The position numbers and the translations under genes are program-made. Shown in pieces: positions 1 through 5,527 of a stretch of DNA of 64,000 nucleotides. The notes below the pieces were generated by a model, which ran no database searches, had not been told where the DNA came from, and was given only the letters and a program-made list of their open reading frames with translations. Positions within the stretch are counted from its first letter, which is position 1; every line of letters starts with the position of its first letter. Source of the stretch: HdN1 sp964473645 (GTDB lineage: Bacteria > Pseudomonadota > Gammaproteobacteria > Pseudomonadales > Ketobacteraceae); the NCBI GenBank assembly GCA_964473645.1, contig CAYYPW010000001.1:466869-530868 (forward strand). The letters are read 5' to 3'.

Positions 1-2
1 CC

Positions 3-107
3 CGTTGGGAACTCGCCACCGGTATGCGCTTATATCGCTGGCCCTCAGTGCCCCGTGAACACCGAGCGTTTCAGCAAGCGGGGATCGATCCCGTAGAAGG
101 CCCATGA
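3..107 (+). CDS. 3' end of an unidentified protein (partial)
   Basis: One frame is open from the left edge to a TGA at 105-107. It encodes about 34 residues that begin RWELATGMRLYRW and end AGIDPVEGP. The stop abuts the ATG of the next gene (CCATGAATG), the usual arrangement of co-transcribed genes. ECF41-type sigma factors are normally encoded beside an oxidoreductase or a carboxymuconolactone-decarboxylase-like protein, so this may be the tail of such a partner. The fragment is too short to assign a family. Only the context and the open frame support it. Confidence 0.45.
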   Translation, partial: RWELATGMRLYRWPSVPREHRAFQQAGIDPVEGP

Positions 108-986
108 ATGCAAGATAATACCGCCATGTTTGAGCGTGAAAGAGGACGGTTGTTCGGGCTGGCCTATCGCATGCTGGGCTCCGTTGCCGATGCGGAGGAC
201 ATTCTGCAGGAGGTGTATCTGCGATGGTTACAGCAGGATAGCAATGCCATTGCCAATCCTGCTGGCTGGCTGCTCACCGTCGTCACCCGCGAATGCATCG
301 ACTGGCAACGCAGCGCCCGCCATCGCCGCGAGCACTATGTAGGCGTGTGGTTACCAGAACCCCTGCTGGAACCCTATCACGACAGCGTTGAGGGGCCGCA
401 GGCCATGACCGAACTCGCCAACAACCTGACGCTCGCCTTCTTACACCTGCTGGAAAAACTAAACCCCTTGGAGCGGGCCGTCTTGCTACTGCGGCAAGCC
501 TTCGATTGGCCCTTCAGCGATATCGCAGCAACGCTCGGGAAAACCGACGCGCACTGTCGCCAGCTATTCAAGCGCGCCCAACAGAAAATCGGCGGGGATA
601 TCGCCATGACCACCCCCGACACCCATGCCGAAACTCTGCTGGTGAATTTTCTGCACACCTGTATGAGCGGGGAGTTCTCGGGTTTGCTCAACTGCCTGCA
701 TGACGATCTGATGGCCTACTCCGATGGGGGCGGCAAAGTAACGTCGTTACTGCGGCCCCTATCGGGCGGTGAGCGCGTCGCACGCTTTCTGCGGCGACTG
801 ATTCAGCCGCGACCTAACCTTAGCGTCATACCCCATCGCATCAATCGCGAACCGGGGTTATTGATATTCGAAAATGGTCAACCTGTCGCCGCGCTGATCT
901 TTGCATTCCGCGAGCAAAAATTGTGGCGTTTGTACTCCATACGAAACCCGGATAAATTGACACGCGTATTGGGTCGCGAGCAATGA
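108..986 (+). CDS. ECF sigma factor with SnoaL-like C-terminal domain (ECF41/SigJ type)
   Basis: 292 residues. Residues 1-165 carry sigma region 2 (RLFGLAYRMLGSVADAEDILQ) and region 4 (LNPLERAVLLLRQAFDWPFSDIA), which recruit RNA polymerase to alternative promoters. Residues 175-292 form a SnoaL-like extension. It contains the two motifs typical of ECF41 factors, DGGGK in the middle and NPDKL near the end, which in studied members tune sigma activity without a classical anti-sigma factor. The ATG at 108 was chosen because GAAGG lies 7 bases upstream and the preceding ORF ends at 107. The gene is probably second in an operon whose first gene is cut off by the window edge. The signal and the target promoters cannot be read from the sequence. 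Confidence 0.85.
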   Translation: MQDNTAMFERERGRLFGLAYRMLGSVADAEDILQEVYLRWLQQDSNAIANPAGWLLTVVTRECIDWQRSARHRREHYVGVWLPEPLLEPYHDSVEGPQAMTELANNLTLAFLHLLEKLNPLERAVLLLRQAFDWPFSDIAATLGKTDAHCRQLFKRAQQKIGGDIAMTTPDTHAETLLVNFLHTCMSGEFSGLLNCLHDDLMAYSDGGGKVTSLLRPLSGGERVARFLRRLIQPRPNLSVIPHRINREPGLLIFENGQPVAALIFAFREQKLWRLYSIRNPDKLTRVLGREQ

Positions 987-1179
987 TATCGTTGCGCCTG
1001 CACATGACCGCATCCCGTCCGCGCTGGCGCACTTTGTGCTTCAAAATGCCTGGACGCGCGGTCATCTCCTCCCTCGAATAGCGCTGGCCACTACCGTAGA
1101 GTCTGGCTAGGCTTGTGGGAGAGCACCGGGCCACCTCCAAGCCCCAAAACAGCCCATTGATGGATCAGGAATTAGCGAG

Positions 1180-2931
1180 ATGAGCAGCGAGATACGCAAA
1201 ATTAAAGTCAACAGCCCACTAGTGATACTGCATGGCGATGAAATGGCCCAGGTGTCGTTTCATCGCGTGCTCGATCAATTCGTGACCAACCGGCTCGACA
1301 TCAACCTGATCGAAATGGATCTCTCCGCCGACAACCGCCTGCGCACCAATGGACAGATCGTGCGGGATTCTATCGACGCACTCAAACAACATGGCGTCGG
1401 CATCAAAAACGCCGGCATGACCGTGAACAAAGCCCAGCTCGAAGAACTGTTGGCGCAGAACCCGTCCATCACGAAAGACAGCCTCAAACCCCTGGCGACC
1501 AAATCCCCCAACGGTGCGATCCGCAAAGGCATAGGCGGCAATATCACCCGCGAAGATATCCCCTTCAAGAACCTCAAGCGACTCACGCCGCACTGGATCG
1601 GCCGCGACATCGACGTCTACACCATGGACACCGGCGGCAACAAACACAGCCACAACGAGATCTCGAAGGACACGGGTGTCATCAAAGTCGTGTTCGTCGG
1701 CACCAGCGGCAACCCCGTCGAACTGCACCGACGCAAAATCAAGAAAGGCGACCCTTGGCTGTTGGCCACCAACGACACCGAAGAGGTCAAGCGTTGGTCG
1801 CACACGTTTTTCCAGCGAGCGATTGCCGAAAAGCGTGATGCCTATCTCGGCCTCAAGGACACCGTTATCCCCGGGTATGACGGCGTGATGCGCGAAACCG
1901 TGGAAAGCATTTTCAAAACGCACTATCAAGCCGAATTTGAAAAGGCCGGCATTCGCTATCATTACGAACTGATTGATGCCCAGGCAGCCCGTATTGTCGC
2001 CAACCCCCCAGAGCGGGCGTTATGGGGAGTGCCCGAAAATACTACCGGTCGCAAACTCTACAAATTAGTTGAGGCACTGAAAAAGTTTGGTATTCCCGAG
2101 CGCCAGTTCAGTGTGTCGATTTCACGCATGAGCGCTGGCGGTGGTGATCAATACGGCAGCTTCAATATGCCCGTCGAAGAAGACGGCATTATCAAAGTCA
2201 TTCTCGATGGCGAAGAAAAACACGCCCGCGATGTTAAAAAGGGTGATCCCATCATTTTCATGCATAACGATCGCGACGCGATTAAAGACTGGGTGAGCCA
2301 AGTTTTTCGTGATGCAGCGAAAAACGATAAAGAGATTTATTTCGGCCTCAAGCGCGAATATATGGAGTACGACGACGTCTTCAGTACCGTGATCAGGGAA
2401 GTTCGGCAGGAACTAGTGCGTGACAATTTTCAGCCACCGTCCTTCATGGTAATGCGGCCTTCCAGCCAGTTGAAGAAGATGATTACCGACCCGCCGCGTA
2501 ATGGCCTGTATCCCTCGCTGAATCTTGATGGGGATATTTACTCCGATATATCGGCCGCCCTCGGGGGCAGTCTGGCCACCGCCAGTTCCATCATCGAGAG
2601 CAAAGACGGCACCATGCTCTACGAAGCACCGCACGGCACCGCCCACGATTTGTTTGTGAAGTACAAGGAATCCGGCGGCAAAGTCGCATTATTCAACTCA
2701 TCGGCCTTGCTGTACGCCGTGGCCAATGCGCTGGAGACCATCGCCGGTCGTGAACAGAATGCGGAGCTGAAAGCCTATTCGGATAAACTCAAGGCCGCTT
2801 TGATCGAGACGGTGGCACAAGGCTATATCACTGCTGATTTGAAAGGCAAAACGACGAATCCAGCCGAAGAAAAAATCGTCGATATGTATGGTTTTCTCGA
2901 TGCCATCGAGAAAAATCTACTGACGAGCTGA
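1180..2931 (+). CDS. icd: NADP-dependent isocitrate dehydrogenase, large monomer type
   Basis: 583 residues of the isocitrate/isopropylmalate dehydrogenase family, converting isocitrate to 2-oxoglutarate and CO2 in the TCA cycle. Visible motifs are the substrate loop around residues 107-124 (KSPNGAIRKGIGGNITR) and the cofactor loop near 481-490 (YEAPHGTAHD). It is much longer than the roughly 415-residue E. coli Icd. The excess contains two similar modules, about residues 166-247 and 336-406, each with a hydrophobic IKV strand, KKGDP, an acidic helix and a (Y/F)(L/F)GLK strand. This suggests a duplicated clasp or lid subdomain. Similar long enzymes are known in other marine gammaproteobacteria. 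The next gene, another dehydrogenase, starts 5 bases after the stop, so the two are probably co-transcribed. Confidence 0.85.
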   Translation: MSSEIRKIKVNSPLVILHGDEMAQVSFHRVLDQFVTNRLDINLIEMDLSADNRLRTNGQIVRDSIDALKQHGVGIKNAGMTVNKAQLEELLAQNPSITKDSLKPLATKSPNGAIRKGIGGNITREDIPFKNLKRLTPHWIGRDIDVYTMDTGGNKHSHNEISKDTGVIKVVFVGTSGNPVELHRRKIKKGDPWLLATNDTEEVKRWSHTFFQRAIAEKRDAYLGLKDTVIPGYDGVMRETVESIFKTHYQAEFEKAGIRYHYELIDAQAARIVANPPERALWGVPENTTGRKLYKLVEALKKFGIPERQFSVSISRMSAGGGDQYGSFNMPVEEDGIIKVILDGEEKHARDVKKGDPIIFMHNDRDAIKDWVSQVFRDAAKNDKEIYFGLKREYMEYDDVFSTVIREVRQELVRDNFQPPSFMVMRPSSQLKKMITDPPRNGLYPSLNLDGDIYSDISAALGGSLATASSIIESKDGTMLYEAPHGTAHDLFVKYKESGGKVALFNSSALLYAVANALETIAGREQNAELKAYSDKLKAALIETVAQGYITADLKGKTTNPAEEKIVDMYGFLDAIEKNLLTS

Positions 2932-2936
2932 TTCCA

Positions 2937-3845
2937 ATGAAAGTATCCGTCGTTGGCATGGGAAAAGTGGGATCAAGCCTTGCATTTGTATTGGCCATCA
3001 AAAGCTTTGTGCAAGAACTGGTACTCGTAGGGCGCACCCAAGCCTCCGTGCTGGGTGACGTTCTCGATTTACGCCACGGCCAACTGTTTGTGGAAGCCCC
3101 CACCCGCATCGTCGCGGGCACTTTTGCCGATACGGCGGGTTCCGATGTCATTGCTATCTGTGCCTCGGTTCCTACCCCGCCCGACATGACCAATCGACTG
3201 GATTCAGCCCCTGCCAACGTGGCCTTGTTACGCGAACTACTCCCGGAACTGGCGCGTTTGTCGCCCCATAGTAAAATCGTTATCGTATCCAACCCAGTTG
3301 ATGTGCTAGTACATTTTGCGCTGGAAATTACCGGGTTCAAACCCAACCAGATCATGGGCACCGGCACCCTGGTCGATTCTGCGCGATTTCGCCAATTACT
3401 GGCCGAAGAAATTCAGATCCACATGGAAGACATTCGTGCTTATATTCTTGGCGAGCACGGCGACAGTCAGTTTCCTGCCATGAGTTGCGCAGATGCTGGC
3501 GGCGAACCGATTGATCCAACACCTGCACGCTATGCGCTATTTCAGCAGGCCTCGCGTGCCGGGTTTGACGTATTCAAACACAAAGGCCACACCAACTATG
3601 CCATCGCACTTGCTGCGGCTTATATCATCCAGTGTATTGCCACCGATACAAAACACACCATGCCGATCAGTTTGAAGGTGAATGGCTTTTTGGGGGTGAA
3701 CGATGTGTGTTTGAGTTTGCCCGCCGTGGTAGGTAAAAATGGCGTAGAGCGGATATTGCATCCCAAGCTCAGTGAAGATGAGCAACAAGCGTTTTTACGG
3801 AGTGCAGAGGTGATTCGAAGCACGATAGCGAAGGTGACTAGGTGA
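2937..3845 (+). CDS. Lactate/malate dehydrogenase family protein
   Basis: 302 residues, NAD(P)-dependent 2-hydroxyacid dehydrogenase fold. The N-terminus has the Rossmann motif GMGKVGSSLAF. The catalytic region shows IVSNPVDVLVHFALE, the arginine helix GTLVDSARFRQLL and the active-site histidine loop GEHGDSQFPAMS, all closer to L-lactate than to classic malate dehydrogenases. The specificity loop near residue 80 reads SVPTPPDMTNRL. It lacks the usual QKPGETR (lactate) or RKPGMSR (malate) pattern, so the substrate cannot be assigned. It follows the isocitrate dehydrogenase gene by 5 bases, which hints at a shared role in central carbon metabolism. Confidence 0.75.
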   Translation: MKVSVVGMGKVGSSLAFVLAIKSFVQELVLVGRTQASVLGDVLDLRHGQLFVEAPTRIVAGTFADTAGSDVIAICASVPTPPDMTNRLDSAPANVALLRELLPELARLSPHSKIVIVSNPVDVLVHFALEITGFKPNQIMGTGTLVDSARFRQLLAEEIQIHMEDIRAYILGEHGDSQFPAMSCADAGGEPIDPTPARYALFQQASRAGFDVFKHKGHTNYAIALAAAYIIQCIATDTKHTMPISLKVNGFLGVNDVCLSLPAVVGKNGVERILHPKLSEDEQQAFLRSAEVIRSTIAKVTR

Positions 3846-3877
3846 CGGCACCTCATAAATCTGCGCCTCATAAAGGC

Positions 3878-3909
3878 GGCCGCTTTCATATTTGCGTATG
3901 ACAGCGGCC
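3878..3909. terminator. Possible shared terminator hairpin
   Basis: GGCCGCT at 3878-3884 pairs with AGCGGCC at 3903-3909 across an 18-base loop, between the convergent dehydrogenase (ends 3845) and HNH nuclease (ends 3935) genes. There is no strong T tract on either side, so this is only a candidate. Confidence 0.3.
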
Positions 3910-3934
3910 TTGGCAGCGCTTCCTCGCGACGCCC

Positions 3935-4486
3935 TTACACAACCTTCAAGTTCTTGAATCCAAGTTGCAAAAACTGCTGTTGATCCGCCAGAATTTTTCT
4001 GTTCTGCAGATAAAGATGTTCATGCAAGTTCGGCTCATATGGAACGCCCAACAATAACATTCCAGCCTCTTCAGGGGTTTTATTCGACTTTCGTTGATTG
4101 CAACTCACACAAGCTGAACAGGTGTTTGTCCAGGTGTGTTTACCACCGCGCGATCGTGGAATGATGTGATCTATCGTCAATGCCCGATAATGCAAATCGA
4201 TTCCACAATACATGCACAAATAACCGTCCCGTGCAATCAATCCCTGTCGCGACAAAGGCGGACGTGTTACTCCGTACCGCTTTCCAATCGCTCTTGTGGT
4301 GATGATCGCTGGCACCTCCAATACGGATCGTACGCCATGCTTGTTATGGCCGCCACGCAGTTCGGCCACAGGCGCACCAAACGCGTACAGTACGCGCCCA
4401 GCGACGATATCCGAAGCGGCTTCTTCAACGCTAATCCACGCCTGCGGCAAACCTTGTTGAGTAATTTTTAATACTCGCGAACTCAT
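3935..4486 (-). CDS. HNH endonuclease downstream of the tRNA array
   Basis: 183 residues. The C-terminal half is an HNH nuclease: zinc-binding CxxC pairs at residues 91-94 (CMYC) and 126-129 (CVSC), the catalytic core LTIDHIIPRSRGG with D106-H107, an Asn at 121 and N130 after the second CxxC. Such folds cut DNA, and less often RNA, with one metal ion. The N-terminal 80 residues (VEEAASDIVAGRVLYAFGAP...) resemble the leader region of stand-alone HNH proteins of unknown function. The start at 4486 is preceded by AGGTG. The gene lies 25 bases downstream of the last tRNA gene on the same strand, so it could be read from the same transcript. Whether the target is tRNA, DNA or the array itself is unknown. 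Confidence 0.8.
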   Translation of the reverse strand: MSSRVLKITQQGLPQAWISVEEAASDIVAGRVLYAFGAPVAELRGGHNKHGVRSVLEVPAIITTRAIGKRYGVTRPPLSRQGLIARDGYLCMYCGIDLHYRALTIDHIIPRSRGGKHTWTNTCSACVSCNQRKSNKTPEEAGMLLLGVPYEPNLHEHLYLQNRKILADQQQFLQLGFKNLKVV

Positions 4487-4511
4487 ACATCACCTACTCT
4501 CTCCATTAAAT

Positions 4512-4587
4512 TGGCACCCGCGGCAGGACTCAAACCCACATCCACTTCGTTCGAAGCGAAGGACTTTATTCATTAAGCTACGCGGAT
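4512..4587 (-). tRNA. tRNA-Arg(UCG), 3'-most member of the array
   Basis: 76 nt with encoded CCA. Acceptor ATCCGCG pairs with CGCGGGT, and the anticodon arm CTTCG-CTTCGAA-CGAAG gives anticodon UCG with U33. The D loop has GA instead of the near-invariant G18-G19, and the T loop is TTTGAGT with U56 instead of C56. The two changes are complementary and would replace the G19-C56 tertiary pair by A19-U56. The T stem GTGGG/CCTGC relies on G-U pairs. It is probably folded and tRNA-like, but atypical for a housekeeping tRNA. UCG is also an uncommon arginine anticodon in gammaproteobacteria, which normally use ACG. Confidence 0.8.
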
Positions 4588-4595
4588 AATTAAAT

Positions 4596-4672
4596 TGGTC
4601 TGGATGGCAGGATTTGAACCTGCGACCACTCGCTTCCAAGGCGAGTACGCTGCCAGGCTGCGCTACATCCAG
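4596..4672 (-). tRNA. tRNA-Pro(UGG)
   Basis: 77 nt with encoded CCA. Acceptor CTGGATG pairs with CATCCAG, the D arm keeps GG, the anticodon arm CTCGC-CTTGGAA-GCGAG gives UGG, and the T loop TTCAAAT is canonical. C1-G72 and A73, proline identity features, are present. It is the most ordinary member of the array and lies 8 bases upstream of tRNA-Arg, so processing from one precursor is likely. Confidence 0.88.
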
Positions 4673-4712
4673 ATAAAACCTTTTCAGTAAAATTAAGGTC
4701 GCATTATTTAAT

Positions 4713-4788
4713 TGGTGGGGCGTGCGAGACTCGAACTCGCAACCTCGGGTTTAAAAGACCCTTGCTCTAGCCCTTGAGCTAACACCCC
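4713..4788 (-). tRNA. tRNA-Lys(UUU)
   Basis: 76 nt with encoded CCA. Acceptor GGGGTGT pairs with ACGCCCC, the D arm is GCTC-AAGGGCTA-GAGC, and the anticodon loop CTTTTAA gives UUU. The anticodon stem AGGGT/ACCCG has an A27-G43 mismatch at its base. The T arm GCGAG-TTCGAGT-CTCGC is canonical. tRNA-Lys(UUU) is the classic target of anticodon nucleases such as PrrC, which may matter given the RtcR context. Confidence 0.85.
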
Positions 4789-4801
4789 AAATTTCATATT
4801 T

Positions 4802-4889
4802 TGGTGCTGAAGGTAAGAATCGAACCTACATGCTCTTCTTCATGAGAGAAGCGATATTTCCACATCGTCTGCTCTACCAACGCTCCAGC
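4802..4889 (-). tRNA. Non-canonical tRNA-like gene with expanded 5' half (CAU anticodon loop)
   Basis: 88 nt with encoded CCA. Acceptor GCTGGAG pairs with CTTCAGC (one G-U). The 3' half is normal: anticodon arm CTTCT-CTCATGA-AGAAG (anticodon CAU, U33 present), five-base variable region, T arm GTAGG-TTCGATT-CTTAC. The 5' half is not: the D stem's 5' strand (usually GCTC) is missing, while TTGGTAGAGC remains. An extra hairpin CGAT-GTGGAAAT-ATCG sits between it and the anticodon stem. An alternative reading uses the GGA in that hairpin as a serine anticodon and treats the CAU arm as a long variable arm, but the loop would then be 8 nt. The structure is ambiguous; it may be a tRNA mimic or decoy. 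Confidence 0.6.
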
Positions 4890-4905
4890 ATTTCTCTTCA
4901 TCATT

Positions 4906-4998
4906 TGGCGAAGAAGGCGGGATTTGAACCCGCGAGCCACTGTATCGGTAACTACTGTCTTAGCAGGACAGCGCCTTAATCCACTCGGCCACTTCTCC
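4906..4998 (-). tRNA. tRNA-Ser(GCU), first member of the array
   Basis: 93 nt, type II, with encoded CCA. Acceptor GGAGAAG pairs with CTTCTTC, and the anticodon arm CTGTC-CTGCTAA-GACAG gives GCU. The long variable arm is GTTAC-CGATACA-GTGGC (G-U pairs in the stem), and the T arm GCGGG-TTCAAAT-CCCGC is canonical. G73 is the serine discriminator. It is the first tRNA downstream of the sigma-54 promoter and terminator on this strand. Confidence 0.88.
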
Positions 4999-5061
4999 AA
5001 TACCGGATCTTATGTTTTGTGGGGCGCCGCGACGTTCTTATCGCGAATTTCCGTCAGAAAA

Positions 5062-5096
5062 CAAAAAACCCGGTGAACCTTCAGGCCCACCGGGTT
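5062..5096 (-). terminator. Intrinsic terminator between the sigma-54 promoter and the tRNA array
   Basis: On the minus strand AACCCGGTG pairs with CACCGGGTT (5088-5096 with 5067-5075, loop of 12) and is followed directly by TTTTGTTTT. It lies after the 55-codon ORF and about 65 bases before tRNA-Ser. Unless it is antiterminated or leaky, the sigma-54 transcript would stop here, making an RNA of roughly 320 nt. It could act as an attenuator for the tRNA array. Confidence 0.7.
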
Positions 5097-5120
5097 TATT
5101 CGCGCTTTTGCGGAGTCGAC

Positions 5121-5140
5121 CTGGAGGGCAATCCCTCCAG
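5121..5140 (-). other. Perfect 8-bp hairpin in the sigma-54 leader
   Basis: CTGGAGGG and CCCTCCAG pair perfectly around a 4-base loop. It sits between the small ORF stop (5152) and the terminator, has no T tract, and is probably an RNA structural element of the leader rather than a terminator. Confidence 0.5.
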
Positions 5141-5151
5141 ACGTATTTATG

Positions 5152-5319
5152 TCAGAAGGGGGTAACGCTGTTGTTTATGCACTTGCCGAGATTGAATTGA
5201 GGTTGTACCGGCTTTAATGACGGCAATAGGCCTAAATCGCGGCAATCTGACGCCCGCAGCGAAGCCACTGGACTAACCCAGTAGCTCTCAATATTGCGAT
5301 GTGTCAGCTGCGTAGCCAT
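5152..5319 (-). CDS. Small 55-residue ORF downstream of the sigma-54 promoter
   Basis: A 55-codon ORF that begins MATQLTHRNIESYWVSPVAS and ends CINNSVTPF. The ATG at 5319 is preceded by AAGGA with a 7-base gap, a good ribosome-binding site, and lies about 65 bases after the predicted sigma-54 start point, so it would be the first ORF of that transcript. A longer upstream start (5445) lies before the promoter and is unlikely. The frame shows no known domain, signal peptide or membrane segment. It may be a genuine small protein or a leader peptide coupled to the hairpin and terminator that follow. Confidence 0.45.
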   Translation of the reverse strand: MATQLTHRNIESYWVSPVASLRASDCRDLGLLPSLKPVQPQFNLGKCINNSVTPF

Positions 5320-5395
5320 GTGCTTATCCTTGTGAGGAAATCGTTTTGCAATGCGAGATGCGATTGCGAGGTGCCGCTTTGTTCCATCGGCTATT

Positions 5396-5411
5396 AGCAG
5401 ATTGTGTGCCA
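5396..5411 (-). promoter_or_regulatory. Sigma-54 (-24/-12) promoter facing the tRNA array
   Basis: The minus strand reads TGGCACACAATCTGCT. GG and GC are separated by exactly 10 bases, and the -24 element TGGCAC is a perfect consensus. Transcription would start near 5384 and run through the small ORF toward the tRNA genes. The only bacterial enhancer-binding protein in the neighbourhood is RtcR, encoded divergently from 5528. Confidence 0.8.
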
Positions 5412-5487
5412 ACTTATTCAGAATCCGACCTTTCGCGGCCTTCAAGCCGAAAATTCACTTTTGACGGACTGGGAAGTGCTAGTCGAG

Positions 5488-5524
5488 ATATATTAAAATA
5501 TATTTTTCATATACTGGAGTATAT
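5488..5524. promoter_or_regulatory. Two A/T inverted repeats upstream of rtcR
   Basis: ATATAT-TAAA-ATATAT (5488-5503) and ATATACT-GG-AGTATAT (5509-5524) are perfect inverted repeats. They lie between the sigma-54 promoter and the rtcR start, about 80-125 bases upstream of the promoter, where an enhancer site would be expected. They could be RtcR binding sites or simply part of the AT-rich rtcR promoter; the second overlaps its ribosome-binding region. Confidence 0.35.
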
Positions 5525-5527
5525 TTC

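Noticed and set aside
4713..4788. tRNA-Lys as a pseudogene because of the A27-G43 mismatch
   Set aside because: All other stems and the loops are intact; a mismatch at position 27-43 alone is tolerated in functional tRNAs.
5030..5045. TGTGGGGCG as a Tn7-like left end near 5020
   Set aside because: No TnsB-type repeats follow it and no matching flank; the end at 7392 has both repeats and terminal similarity to the right end.
5360..5376. Alternative sigma-54 promoter CGGCACCTCGCAATCG (minus strand)
   Set aside because: The -12 GC is not at the required 10-base spacing from GG, unlike the site at 5396-5411.
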